Shown piece after piece: positions 35,383 to 47,162 of a stretch of DNA of 64,000 bases (position 1 is its first letter; every line of letters begins with the position of its first letter). The position numbers were made by a program, and so were the translations under genes. Below the pieces are notes generated by a model. That model made no database searches. It saw nothing but the letters and a program-made list of their open reading frames with translations, and had not been told where the DNA came from. The DNA lies in the NCBI RefSeq assembly GCF_031755915.1, contig NC_083388.1:16617001-16681000 (forward strand). The letters are read 5' to 3'. The DNA comes from Ziziphus jujuba (Eukaryota; Streptophyta; Magnoliopsida; Rosales; Rhamnaceae).

Positions 35383-36512
35383 GTTACTATAAATAATGCA
35401 AAATAAAATAAATTCTCACAAAAAATCACTCCCTCACGTGTTTCACTCAATCAAGATCTCGAAGTTCGTGTTTTCACATTAGTTTCGGCTTTTACCCTTT
35501 TGGAGCTCACACACTCTTGCCTTTTTTCTCTCAATGAATTATCTTAAAGTTCAAATTAAAACACCCACAAAATAGCAATTAGATCACAAGTATGTTTTAA
35601 TTAAACTTATCAACAAAACATTAGCAAAAAGCAAGTAATACCGAATGAATTTAAAATACCTAAATTTCGGCTTTTCTAGGCAAATTACAAGAAAATTTTA
35701 ATAAGAATTGGACTAGACGGTAAGAAATTAAAGATTCAAGAAAAATATTTAGGAAAAGAATTTCATACACAAACAAGAATCAATTCAAACAAAATTAAAG
35801 AATAGTGTTGGTTGTTGTTTTTGTAATTATAGTTTTGTATCAAATTCTTTAACTATTTTTAATCCAAATAATTTAAGCACCTAACACTCAAATATCTAGC
35901 ATTAAGAATAATTCTCCATCAACTCCACATATTGAATAAATACTCAACAAATCAATAGCTCCAAGAAATTTCCAACAACAAATTCCAACACCAAATTCAA
36001 CAAACCATTTTTTTTTTCTATATTCAGCCTTTCTTCTTCTTTTCTTTTTTTTTTTTTTTTTTTACTCACATAATATAAGACAACTGCAGTAGCAAGGATC
36101 AACACCAAAATGGCAATTCCCGTAAATAACCACCAAACTCGTGACCTCCAAAACAAAAATACAAATGTGCAGTTTTATATATATATATGTTGCCGCAAAC
36201 ACACTTCTTTTCTCTCTCTCTCTCCTTTTTTTTTTTTTGAATATATGAGTGCAAATATTTAAGACTAAAACAGCAAAGAACAATCAATAAAAACCAAAAT
36301 TAACAAGAACAATGATTAAAAACAACCAACAAACTAGAAAACAAAAATACGGTAGAACAAGGAAAACTTAATTTGACTAGGAATGATTTTTTTTTTTTAA
36401 ATATGCAGAATGTGTATAATGATAGAAGCAACCTTAGTTTAATGCTAAAATTACAGATTAACACAAAAACAATTAAAGCAAATAAAGATAGATCAAACCT
36501 GAATAAAATTTG
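35383..36512 (-). mobile_element. B2 leader
   Basis: Non-coding leader with long poly(T) runs (36008-36063, 36226-36238), collinear with the other family-B leaders. Confidence 0.8.
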
Positions 36513-36526
36513 GCTCTGATACCAAA
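36513..36526 (-). promoter_or_regulatory. PBS next to LTR L2
   Basis: On minus TTTGGTATCAGAGCC: initiator-Met PBS directly at the LTR edge. Confidence 0.9.
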
Positions 36527-37655
36527 TGATACGAATCTAGATCGATTCACGCCTAAACCCATATTATATTAGCCTAGATCTAATATGTTCAAGTTCTAAT
36601 GGCTACCTTAACCCCTAACCAACCTTTTATTAAAAACCTTAGTACATAATGAAAACGCCACAATAGGTGATGGAAGTCCTATTGATAAGTCAAGCTAAAA
36701 CACTCATTCACCAACAGTGTTTTAGGTGTTCAAAAGAACAAAGAGAAATTCAATTTTACAAAATAAATTCTGAATATAATTAATGGTGTGTTATTCCTAA
36801 AAAATAAGCCCTTATATAGGCTAAGAGAAAACAAAATAAACTAGAATTACAATAGGTAAAACCGGCCATGCAATGAAGATTCCTATTATGGCCGAAAGTC
36901 TCCTCGTTTCCTAATCTAATTTGGATTAATTAATTTCTTTATTTTGAATTAGGAATTAATTAATTTAAAATAAAAATAATAAATTAAGAACTTTTCTAAA
37001 CTTATTTTTCCTGCGAATAAATAAATAAAAATAAAAAATTAAGATAATTTTTTAAAACAAAAAGTAGAAATCAAATTAGAAAAATAAAATACTATCTTTT
37101 TGACTAAGTTGACTTTGACCAATCCTTGACCAATTTAAGCACCAAATCAGCTTCCATATGCTTTTTAGGATGCCAAATAGGATTTTCATGGAGTCTCACA
37201 CGTTGCCATTGCTTTGAGGAAAGAGAAAAAGCCAACTCAGCAAAATACAGTAAATTCAGCAAGAAAAACAGCAAAATGGGCCAAACTTCCATGTTGTGCG
37301 CACAGCCCCTTTTTGGATGCCTTTGAAGCTACCTTTACTTGATTCCATGACCTCTTAGACATATGTATTGAATCCATGAAGCATTGGAACCATTTCATGC
37401 TGCCCGGACTCCATAAATGCACCAAAATCGCTACCCGGGTCTGTATTGGCTTTCACCACTTGTATGCTCAAAACATGTCTTGGATTTTCAGGTATAGACA
37501 AGCCCTCTTGAGAATGAATTAATCTCTGGATAAATGCAGCAAGGTTATCCTTAAACCTCTTAGCTTGAGCCCTAGTGATCGGCTCCGTCTTCATCCATAT
37601 CGGGTTGGCACCCTAGCGGGTTGTTAGTTGTGCGGGTTCGGGCGGATTCACATCA
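36527..37655 (-). repeat. Family-B LTR L2, 5' LTR of B2
   Basis: 1,129 bp; on minus it starts TGATGTGAATCC and ends CGTATCA, a TGAT...ATCA inverted pair. It contains the last polyprotein codons (RAQAKRFKDNLAAFIQ) close to its start. Immediately beyond 37655 the sequence is the interior of another Gag gene, so B2 landed in B1a Gag. Confidence 0.88.
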
Positions 37656-38475
37656 CCTCATCTTGAATTTGTTCTCAATTTTGATGGCCACATGAAAAAT
37701 CTCTTCCAATTCCATATATTTTTTTAATTCCACTTGGTTAGCTATCTCTCGGTTTAAAACTCTCGAAGACCTTGCCATGATTGTCTCACGGTCCTCATTC
37801 ATGCTCAACCTCATCATGAACATCTTCATCTCCTTGTAGTAGTCCTCCACAGTCCTACTTCATTGTGATAAAGATTTTAGTCTTTGATGCATCATCCAAT
37901 GATAATGAGTTGGTACAAATCTTTTCCTCATGGCTCCCTTCATTTGTCGCCAAATGGTAATTAGTTCATCACCAACTCTCCTTCGAGTACTTTGCTCATT
38001 ATTCCACCATTGTAATACATAATGACCAAATTCCAAAGTGGCCTCTTTTACTTTCTTTGCCTTAGAATAGTTATGGCAATCAAAAATCATCTCCATATGT
38101 TCTTCCCATTCTAAATAAGCTTCCGGATCAATTTTACCTAAAAATGTGGGATATTAACCTTAATGTTTGCAAGATCATCATCTTCTTCTCGGGCTTGCCT
38201 TCCATGGGTTTACCTTCCTTGAATTGTAAAAATATCTTCAAACTCCTCCTCAAGGTTATCTCCAAAATTACCTCCTTCAAATTCCTTTTTAAAACATCTG
38301 CGGCCGCCACAACCTCGACCACAGCCTCCATGTAAGTCCATCCTTGGATTTGGCCCACTTGTGATGTTTCAAACCTATCCATCCTTTGATCAAGTTGATC
38401 AAAGTGAGCATTCATCCGTTGTAATTGTTCCAAGACCATCATTATGTCGGTAGGTTCACCTCCACTACCTGTAGC
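37656..38475 (-). pseudogene. B1a Gag, interrupted by B2
   Basis: Frames at 38134-38442, 37860-38096 and 37653-37850 together give the family-B Gag from the N-terminal coiled stretch (EQLQRMNAHFDQLDQRMDRFETSQ) to VAIKIENKFKMR, where LTR L2 begins. The copy is frameshifted (the Gly/Arg-rich part runs in the wrong frame as TYMEAVVEVVAA) and lacks a zinc knuckle because of the interruption. Confidence 0.82.
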
Positions 38476-39674
38476 TCTAGAATCCCTTTTGAATCCTACG
38501 GTTTCTTCTTAAATATTTCTTAAAGAATCACCTCCTCTTCTCATTCTTGAATCTATCATATTAGTAAAAACAATGCAAAAATCCTTACCAAATTCACTTC
38601 CTCACGTGTTTCACTCAAACAAGGTCTCGACATTCGTGTTTGGACACTAGTTTCGGCTTTTGACCCTCTTTTAAGCTCATACTCTCTTACCATTTTCCAC
38701 TCAAGGAATTATCTCAAAGTTCTAATTAAACATACTTAAACAGCAACTAGATCACAAGTATGCTCTAATTTAACTTATCAATAAAACGAAAACAAAACAA
38801 CAAGTAGTAAGCAATTTCCGAGTGAATTGATAAAACATAATCTCAACTTTACTAACCAAAAACAATGAAAATTAACCAGAAAAATTTTGAATTCAATAAT
38901 GAATAGACCAGAATATTAAGGACCAAAAATTTCAAAAATAAAATTTACAAAAGAGATTCAAACAACAAACAAGAAATAATTCGAACAAAATATGAGGTAA
39001 TTGTTGGTTGTAGTTCTTGTAATTTAGGTCTAAGTCTCAAATCCCTTAACCAATTTTAATCCAATCAAGTTAGCACACAAAATTCAAATATGAAGCAACC
39101 AAAGTAGATTGATTAAACAACAACTCAAACTAATCACAATTGAATTTCTCCATATCCAAACACTTCATACAAACCAGCCTTTTACACAATTTTTTTTCTT
39201 TTTTAACTTCGGCCTTTTTTTTTTTTATCACTCATAAAATTATATCAACACAATCTTCAGTAACAAGAATCACTACAACCGCAACCCAAAAGGCAATAAA
39301 TTGACAAAAATCCGAACCAACTTCCAAAGCCAAAAACAAATTGCAAAAATTTAGGTTTATGCAATATGTTCTCAAAATTCCTCTTCTTTTTTTTTTTTTT
39401 TAAATATATGAATGCAACTAATTAAGATTAAAACAGCAAAGAAAAATCAACAATAAACCAAATTACTAAGAACTAATATGCAAAACAACTAAGAACCTAG
39501 TAAGCAAAAATTCAGCTAAAACAATAAAACTTAATTTGGCCATGAATGAATTTTTTTTTTTTTTAATGCAGAACTTAAATAGATGGGAATCAACTTTAAC
39601 CTAATATTAAAATTGCAGATTAATACAAAAATAAAATAAAACAAATAAGATAGACCAGACCTGAACAAAATTCT
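38476..39674 (-). mobile_element. B1a leader
   Basis: Non-coding leader with poly(T) tracts near 39188-39228, 39387-39402 and 39550-39565. Confidence 0.8.
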
Positions 39675-39688
39675 GCTCTGATACCAAA
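39675..39688 (-). promoter_or_regulatory. PBS next to LTR L1
   Basis: On minus TTTGGTATCAGAGC, perfect initiator-Met PBS. Confidence 0.9.
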
Positions 39689-40806
39689 TGATATGAACCT
39701 AGATCGACTTACTCTTAAACCCGTATTATACTAGTTTGGATCCAAATTAAGTTTAGATTCTTATGGTCACCTTGACCTCTAATCAACTTATGATTAGAAA
39801 CCTTGGTATATGATGAATATGCCACAGTAGGTGATGGATGTCCTATTGATAAGTCAAACTAAAACACTCAAACTCTATTCGATATTTTAGGTGTTCAAAG
39901 AGAACAAAGAGAACAAAGAGAATTCTTCTCACAAAGATTTTTCTGTATGAATATTGTTCTGAATATTATTGAGAAAATAAGCCCTTAAATGGGTTTGAAC
40001 GACAAAAAATAAACCCTAAAACAACTAGATTAGAACCGGCCATGTATAAGGAAACAAAGGTGTGGTCGAATTCTAATACCTTTCGTAATCTAATTTAGAT
40101 TAATTAATTTTTTTAATTTGAATGAGGAATTAATTAATTTATAACCAAAATAATAAAATTATAACTTTCCTTAAATAATTTTTCCAGCAAATAAATAAAT
40201 AAAAACCAAAATAAAGACTATTTCCTAAAACAAAAGACAAATGTTCAAATTGGAAAACTAGTTGACTAGTTTGCCAACTAAGCTGATTTTGTCCAATCAC
40301 CAGCTAGTTTAGGCTCCAAATCAGCTCCAATATGCCATGTAGGATGCTCAATAATATTCAGAACAAAAAGAACTTGCTTGAACAACAAGAAAGATCAAAG
40401 CCAGCGCTAGCGCTAAAATGAAGCAATTCGGCCAACGTGAAGTCTTATGCGCCAACATGGTTAATGAATAGCTTTGCTTTTGCCTTAGCATGATTTCATA
40501 GTCTCTTGGAGTGTTCAATCACGTTTATAAGTCAACGAATTCATTTCTTATTGCCTGAGGTCCAAAAATGTACCAAAACAGCTTTCCGGGTCAATTTCAA
40601 CCTTTATAACTTGGATGCATAAAACGGATTTTGGATCTTCGAATATTGTCATGCCCTCTTGAGATTTAATAACACCTTGTATGAAGCTAATCGGGTTATC
40701 TTTGAATCTCTTAGCTTGTGCCCTAGTATTTGCCTCTGTCTTCAATTGTATAAGATTAATACTTCAACGAGTAGTCAGTTGTATGGGTACAGACGGATTC
40801 TTATTA
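39689..40806 (-). repeat. Family-B LTR L1, outermost 5' LTR
   Basis: 1,118 bp, sister of L4. Its outer tip reads TTATTA where L4 has TCATCA, i.e. two C-to-T changes. At 40807 the sequence passes into copy 2 of the duplicated segment. Confidence 0.85.
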
Positions 40807-41240
40807 CTAAGTGCTAAAAATCTTATGAAAAGGCGAGCAAGTTTATTGATATTGTGCTTCAAAGCTATGGGTAATTACACCCATAATTATTTTAAATGTT
40901 AAATAATAATCTTATTTGCATATATCATTGGATGAGTTTTGATATATATTTTTTTATTTTTCAGATAAAATAAACTTAAGTATATATTTTATTAGATGAA
41001 TTTATATGTGAGATTAATAGTTATCTAAAAATAATTATCACATTTATCGTACCAAAAGAATCAAAACTATATTAATTTATAATTTTTAAAATTTATATAT
41101 ATTCCAATTAAAAGTTTTATTTATAGAATGCTATTTATATAATATTTTAATATTTAATTTAATTATAATTAATTAATTTTTATTAATAATTATCAAAATT
41201 ATTTATCATGATTATACTTTTCATACATCACATGGACTCA
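40807..41240. repeat. Duplicated genomic segment, copy 2, right fragment
   Basis: Matches 1379-1450 and then 2508-2750 and 3213-3320 in order. The solo LTR (expected near 40872) and the MITE (expected at 41108-41110) are both absent. Confidence 0.8.
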
Positions 41241-41299
41241 CTAATATTTATTGATAAACACAAAATATATATATCATATAACATATAAAAGGTTTCCAA

Positions 41300-42724
41300 A
41301 AAGAAGGAAGGGGGGGGGGGCGTTACCGGAAAGTGTTTTTAAGAAGTAGAATAAAAAAAATTATAAAAATTATAAAATAAATAAAATTTAAAAAATTAAA
41401 AAATTAAAATAGAAATAAAAAAAAGTGGGGGAAGGCTACAGTACAGCGGCTCCGGAAAACATTACGCGCGGTAAGATTTATTGCTAGAGGACAAACGACG
41501 TCGTAGAATCAGGATTCCAGAAAACAGAACCGCATGAATCAGAAAACAAGAGTGATCCCTTTCCGAATACAGAAATTTGAAAAGCAAAAGCAAAATAGAA
41601 AACACTCCGAAAACAAACAAAAAAAAAAAAAAAAAAAAGTTCCCCCCAATAGCCAACTCCTACCCAGTCCTTCTGTCGACGGTTTACTGTTTCTCTCTGG
41701 TAGGGTTTCTGCTTGCTGTACCATTGTTCTGCCCCTCTTGTAACTCAATTTTACACTATGCCTCAATTTAATGTCAAAACTAAGCTCAATTATTTTGTTC
41801 TTTTTTTCTGTTTTTCTTTTTACACACTCACTTTGGTGAGAAATTTAGCTTCACTTTATTGCATTATGTTTTGGAAATGTGATTTTGCATTTGGGCTTTT
41901 TTTATATTTTTTTAAAATAAATTTTAAGCGTTTTTGTAGAGTGTTCTTAGTAGAAATTTTTACATTCTTTTTCGGATAATTATGGAACTTGACCATATGG
42001 AATTTATTCCATGTCAAATAATTGAAGCTATCTTGGATTTAAATGATGGAACTGTGCAGTAGATGTTTTTATTTATTATTATTATTATTTTTTTGGGAAC
42101 TTCTGGGAGATGAAATTCTTAATGTTTTGCTGTTTTAGTTAGTTCAAGTCATGATATGCTATGTTACAACGCTTCCAAATGAATGTTTGGAAATCTGTTT
42201 TAGCCAGGTACTTATATACTATGAGATTTTTAACAACTGACTAGTGTGAGAATTTTGCATACTTTGTCATGGAGCTAAAAGCTGATAGTAGCCATAGGTA
42301 ATTTGATATTATATTTTTATAGGAAAACTCAATCTCTAAATCCAGCATTCTCAATGCTTGTTGCATGTGGGTAAAATCTCTGTTTCTTTTTCTTTTGCAC
42401 TTGAAATTTTTCCACATTGGTTCAACAAGTTTATTACTGAAAGAAGAATAGTTCACTTTTTATGTTTTGTTCCTTAATTCTGAATTCTTAGTTACTAAGT
42501 GACGAAGAGAGCACTTTTAGGGAGAAGCCTTTGCTGCATTTTTTTTTTTAAAAGAAATTGTAATGCCCTTATAACTATGTTTTAACTTGTGATCAACTAT
42601 CAGGTATTTCAGTGCGCTTTTTGCTCTGATTTTGATATCCCTTGGTGCAATGTGTCTTGTGAAAGCTTATGCTGGCTGTATGCATAACAAGCTTACAAAG
42701 GGTAGCCATTAGTCCTTTAACTAG
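41300..42724 (+). promoter_or_regulatory. Upstream region and probable intron-bearing 5' UTR of the Myb/SANT gene
   Basis: Begins with a G10 run near 41313 and AT-rich DNA. The 41500-41760 stretch is CT-rich and UTR-like. The long non-coding part up to 42600 suggests a 5' UTR intron, but no exon edge can be proven from sequence alone. Confidence 0.35.
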
Positions 42725-43740
42725 ATGGTGTCCAGACGGAATGAAGCTAAAGTTGAATTTGAGGCTGACCCTGCTACTTGGGCAGCCAGTGAGGAGAAAA
42801 TTTTCATTCGGTTAATGGTAAAAGAGGTTCAGAAAGGAAACAGATCCAGCACAACCTTTACAAGGAAAGGTTGGAAAAATATAGAGCAAGAATTCTGTGA
42901 TCGAACATGCAAGAGGTATAACAATTCTCAATTCAGAAATAAATTTAACCAACTGAGGACACGTTATCATGATTTCAGTAAGCTATTGAAAGAACCTGGG
43001 TTTAGCTGGGACCCCATGCTCAACAATGTCTCAGCCTCCGAGAGTGTCTGGGAGTCATTTATAAAGGTACTCTTAGTTTTTCTTATTTCTTATATTTAAA
43101 TTAGTTTTTCTTATTTATTATATTTAAATGTTTGTTACCTTGACATTTTGATAGTTTCTTAAATGTCTTATGTTTCATGCAGGCCAACAAGAAGGCTAAA
43201 AGATTCCGGAAAAAGGGTTGTGCTATGTTTAATGATTTGGGGATTATCTATGGCAATCTAGCTGTGCAGTGCAAAGGTGTTTTCCCACTGTCTCAGTATC
43301 CCTTGGTCAATGAAGATCACATGGATGTAGAAGATTCATCAACAAATGCCACTCCATCTGCTTTCCTGGATGTTGATAGCAATGATAATAAAGATTATAC
43401 TTTGCAAAACACAAGAGGGCAGCGATCTCCCACTCCAACAAGCCATGTTGGAGGGAAGATGGACACAAGGGCAGGAAAGATAGGAGACGCTCTGAAGGAA
43501 TGGGCTGACGCTATGCAGGAAACAAACATAACGCCACCAACCTCGAAAAGAGTCGACACATCCCTACGATACAGTGCATTTTCCATAACCAATTGTGTCA
43601 AGTGTCTGGAGTCAATTGAAGGTGTCGATGGTGGTACCTACATAAAGGCAATTAAGATGTTTAAAGATGCGGACTGGAGGGAGATGTTTATGGCAATGTC
43701 AGCTGAGCGAAGATTACTTTGGTTGAATAGCTTAGAGTGA
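42725..43740 (+). CDS. Myb/SANT-like DNA-binding domain protein (LIMYB-type)
   Basis: Two exons, 42725-43066 and 43183-43740, joined in phase 0 with GT...AG borders, giving 299 residues. The start is fixed by an in-frame TAG directly before the ATG. Residues about 17-110 form a plant Myb/SANT-like domain (Myb_DNA-bind_3 type): W at WAASEEKIFIRLM, then FTRKGWKNIEQEF, YNNSQFRNKFNQLRTRYHDF and VWESFIK. The C-terminal part has a conserved motif around ITNCVKCLESIEGVDGGTY and DWREMFMAMSAERRLLWL. Related proteins (L10-interacting MYB-domain proteins and Harbinger-related Myb factors) are nuclear DNA binders. The exact partner and target are unknown. Intact, next to a convergent pseudogene. Confidence 0.88.
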
Positions 43741-44706
43741 TGCTGACTGCTATGCTCTTGGGATTCTGAAAGAAAGATAAGCATACAATTTAAGAAACAT
43801 TCCACTTTTGCTTGTTTTTCCAGATAATCTTTCTGTGTTGTAGAGAGACATCTTTGACACAATCAAGTTCATCTGCATTCTGACCTATTTGATACTGCTT
43901 TTAGATCAAGAGTAAATATAAGATTTGTTTTTGTGAATAGAATGCAACTTCACTGGTCATAACCTAACTTTTTTGTATCAGTATACCAATTATGTATCAA
44001 AATTCAGTTTATTTTCTTCTCATATGGGATGATCACAAAGATTCAAAGAAATTAAATGACATTTGTGAATACCATTTCTTTTCTTTAGAAAGTATAATGA
44101 AACTGATATCTATTTTAATAACATCATATGATTGAAATATTATTATTTGACTTGAAACCTTTTTCCTCATTCCATTTTTCTTGATGTTGGACCTTTTACT
44201 ATTTTTTTTAAAGTAAATTTTAAACCAAATAGAAAGGGAAAATATCAGTATCTACTGTTTACAAACAATTAAAAAGGCCCAATAAACGGAGGTAGTTTTA
44301 AATACTGCATAGGCGCATATTTGCAATTTAAAAATAATTCTTTTTCTGGAGCCTTGAAAGCAAGCAAAACATAACAACGTAAAAACAGCCAAAGAAACAA
44401 GCTCTACATCTTTTTTAATTTTATTCTCGTAGCTGAAAACAAGCCCTGTATCTTCTTGTTTTCAGAAACAGTGACTGAAAATAGACAGCATTTCAAGACA
44501 GTAGCATTTAGATTCATTTGGCAGTTAAAAAAAAAATATATATATATATATATATTAGCTTTCTGTACCAAATAAAATCATGACATCAAAACTTGACAGT
44601 AATTTTTTTTTTATTTTTTTCTCTTCTTCACCAATCAAGTCTCGAACACAGGATCTTGCCAGTCTCAACGGTGTGCAATGACAACAAACTGAGCTCGAGG
44701 ATCGGT
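43741..44706. other. Intergenic: 3' flank of Myb/SANT gene and convergent pseudogene end
   Basis: AT-rich, TA run at about 44537-44555; no further frame of note. Confidence 0.5.
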
Positions 44707-46052
44707 TTATCCAACTGTAGTTTTGCTATCATACACCTCTCTTGCTTCAAGTACATCAAGACAATAACGCTTTGATAAAACTTCAACTTGGTCAGCAAAT
44801 GACTTGTTCACAAGATCACCAATACGTTTGATCATTTGCTTCCATCGCTCTCAACATAGATCTCCACATCTAAGCTCAAGCAAACTATCCCAGTCCACAG
44901 CTTCAATGCAAGAAGCATCCAAGCTCAAAAGGGCATCAATGAGGCGGTAGTCATCGGTATCACTCCAAATTCCATAAGGTCCCATTCGTGGTTTTGGTCC
45001 TTTCTTTTTAGCAGGTCCGGACATTGGTGATGTTAATTGGTCATACCACTTCGTGGCACAACTACAATGACTTCTAGCTGAGAGCTTCTCACTAATTACC
45101 TCCCAGGAAATAGCCTCTCTCAACATGCCATGCTTGATTTTTCTTTCCTCAAAAGCTCTCATCCTCAGTTCCATGTTCACTAAATCAAGTAAAGTCTGGT
45201 ACACCCGTTGAAACCAACGCCCTTTCTTCAAATTGGGCAGCTTGTTTCTGCGAAATGCATCCTTGTTATGGATTCTATTTTCACCAAGTGCATCAGCCAA
45301 TGTTCTCCATTTTGAGCCATTCTCCTTATGAAAATTTAGAATCAATTGACGCTCTTCAGCAGTCCATATTCGCTCCTCTGCTCTGTTACAAACAACGTGG
45401 GCACGAAAATATACACTTGTAGAAGTCCTCCAAGGTAAGGCTGCTGCAATTTCCTTCCAACAACCTCTCAATTCAGGGGTTCTTTACAACTGAGAATCAT
45501 GTCCTTCCCATTGGCACCTAAGCTATGTTTTACGATGTATTTTGAAATTGCCTCAATTATCTTATCTTCTTCTGGGGAAAACCACTTACCCCGAAAATCA
45601 ATTCCATCATTTAGAGCATTAGTTGATGAAAATACCTCAACATTATCATAAACTCTCACTCTTTTAGATGCTCTTTCTGGTGGTGGATTTTCAAAGGTGT
45701 CAGATGGCCCAACATTCCCATCTGAAACTTGTTTATCTTGCTTGGCATTCTTCTTCTTGTCCTTGCTGCAATGTTTGTCTGACTTTACCTTCTTGACTTG
45801 GAATCCATCTTCCACATTAACAGCATCTCTACTACTATGACATATCTCATCTCCGATTGAACCAACATTACCTTCATTTCCAACATTCGTGCCACCTCGA
45901 GTTCTAGTGTTTTCACTGTCCGGTTTCTCAGTCATAGCTTGCAGCAGTCCAACTCCCAATTTAGTTTCCTGGTATCTTCTCCTCTTTTTCTTATCCGAAC
46001 GCAAGCTTTCTATCCCATCACTTGTCATGCTCGCTACTACATCACCACCCAA
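44707..46052 (-). pseudogene. Myb-like Pol I termination-factor relative (TTF1/DMTF1-like), broken
   Basis: Frame 1 (46052-45468) has a Lys/Arg-rich nuclear-type N-terminus (DKKKRRRYQETK, SKDKKKNAKQDK) and the start of a Myb region (GKWFSPEEDKIIEAISKYI). One base is missing in the C run near 45478-45480. In the next frame the match resumes with RGCWKEIAAALPWR, a Myb repeat (RIWTAEERQLILNFHKENGSKW...) and a SANT-like repeat (YGIWSDTDDYRLIDALL). A TGA at 44851-44853 then interrupts it, after which ERWKQMIKRIG and about 40 more codons stay open to TAA at 44707-44709. Plant relatives are intact nuclear Myb proteins. No ATG opens frame 1 before 46028; an A16 run near 46075-46090 may hide another shift. 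Sequencing error is an alternative for the indels. Confidence 0.75.
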
Positions 46053-46109
46053 TTTTTCCCTCTTCCTTTTCTTCTTTTTTTTTTTTTTTTGGCGCCCACT
46101 TCTTCCTCA

Positions 46110-47162
46110 TTGTTCACCTCAGCAATCTCTGCACATTCACAGCAGTTCTCCCCTCAGTCACCTCATCCATTTTGCTATGCTCAAGGATTTCCACAATATG
46201 CCCCTAACCATCCAAAATGGAAAATTAGCTTCGATTGTGAATGGAAAAGAAAGAGTGCAACCAAATTGATAATTCCACAGTTGTTTCTGAATACCATTTA
46301 TATGCATTATGACTTGTAAGTTGTAACAAAGGACCATAGCTGAACTCACAAAAAACCCAAGACATGGCTAAAAATCTAATCACTATCAAAGCTACCAAAA
46401 ATGTCTTTAATGTAGTAGTGTATATACAAATTCAGGGATAGTATTGAAGAAAGCTCGTACTGTGTTTATCAAATTGCATACTAATTAATCACTCCATGAT
46501 TTTATACCAATTCAGAATATATTTCTAATGAACAGAAATTTATAGTCCATAATATCAATTCTGGAAATTAATTTGACACCCCAAGAAATTTCCCAAAACA
46601 ACAAGCCAAAATCGTTTACAATCTATGGAGATTTTCCTCAATACTCAAAAAGTGCCAGAAAATTACTGTTATCAATAAATAGAATTCAATAAACTAAAAA
46701 TCAAAGGTCTGCTCCTACTGTCAACGATGAGCCAGAAAAACTTACTGCCATTGATGAGCTGAGCACCGATTTCAAATGGCCGTTTTCTCATTAGAACGGC
46801 TTTATATTGAACGGGAAAATGGAGACCGTACAAAAGAGAAAGTTACTTGTCAAAGCGTACTTTATCTCCAGGGGTGTACGTAGTTTTTACTGGTTTGTTC
46901 GTGTATACAGAATCATCTATTTCCTGTTGTAGCCCAGTCCAATCCACAACAAGGGGGCCCAAAATCCGTGCAGGTAGTTCGGCCCATGAAAGCGGGCATT
47001 CTGGAAATGAAAGAATCTTCTGGAACCTCCTGATCCCTCCAAACCAAACAAACATAAAGCTAAACCCTAACATTATACCACCCTCCTTATCCTCAACGCG
47101 CCTAGTATTCTTCGTAGACAGACTCAGAGAAGAAAAACCTTCTCGCTGGTTTTTACGTACAA
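46110..47162. promoter_or_regulatory. Divergent intergenic region before cpn60 beta
   Basis: About 1.05 kb between the broken Myb gene (minus) and cpn60 beta (plus); it should contain the cpn60 beta promoter and 5' UTR. A minus frame of 76 codons (46843-47073, ending PGDKVRFDK) and a plus frame of 159 codons (46847-47326) overlap here. Neither has a recognised domain, and the plus one runs across the cpn60 start and first intron. Confidence 0.4.

Larger units (their letters stand above)
17949..40806 (-). mobile_element. Block of strung-together and nested Ty3/gypsy elements
   Basis: About 22.9 kb, all in minus orientation. From high to low coordinate: LTR L1, leader, partial Gag (B1a); LTR L2, leader, Gag, damaged Pol, truncated LTR L3 (B2); partial leader, Gag N-part, RNase H/integrase, LTR L4 (B1b); then a leader sharing L4 (B1c), which is split by element A. 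Copy 2 of the duplicated segment lies on both outer sides. L1 and L4 belong to one subfamily, L2 and L3 to another, judged by shared diagnostic differences. Confidence 0.8.

Noticed and set aside
46843..47073. 76-codon minus frame ending PGDKVRFDK
   Set aside because: Looks protein-like at its end, but no family was recognised and no partner exon was found; it lies in the cpn60 5' flank.
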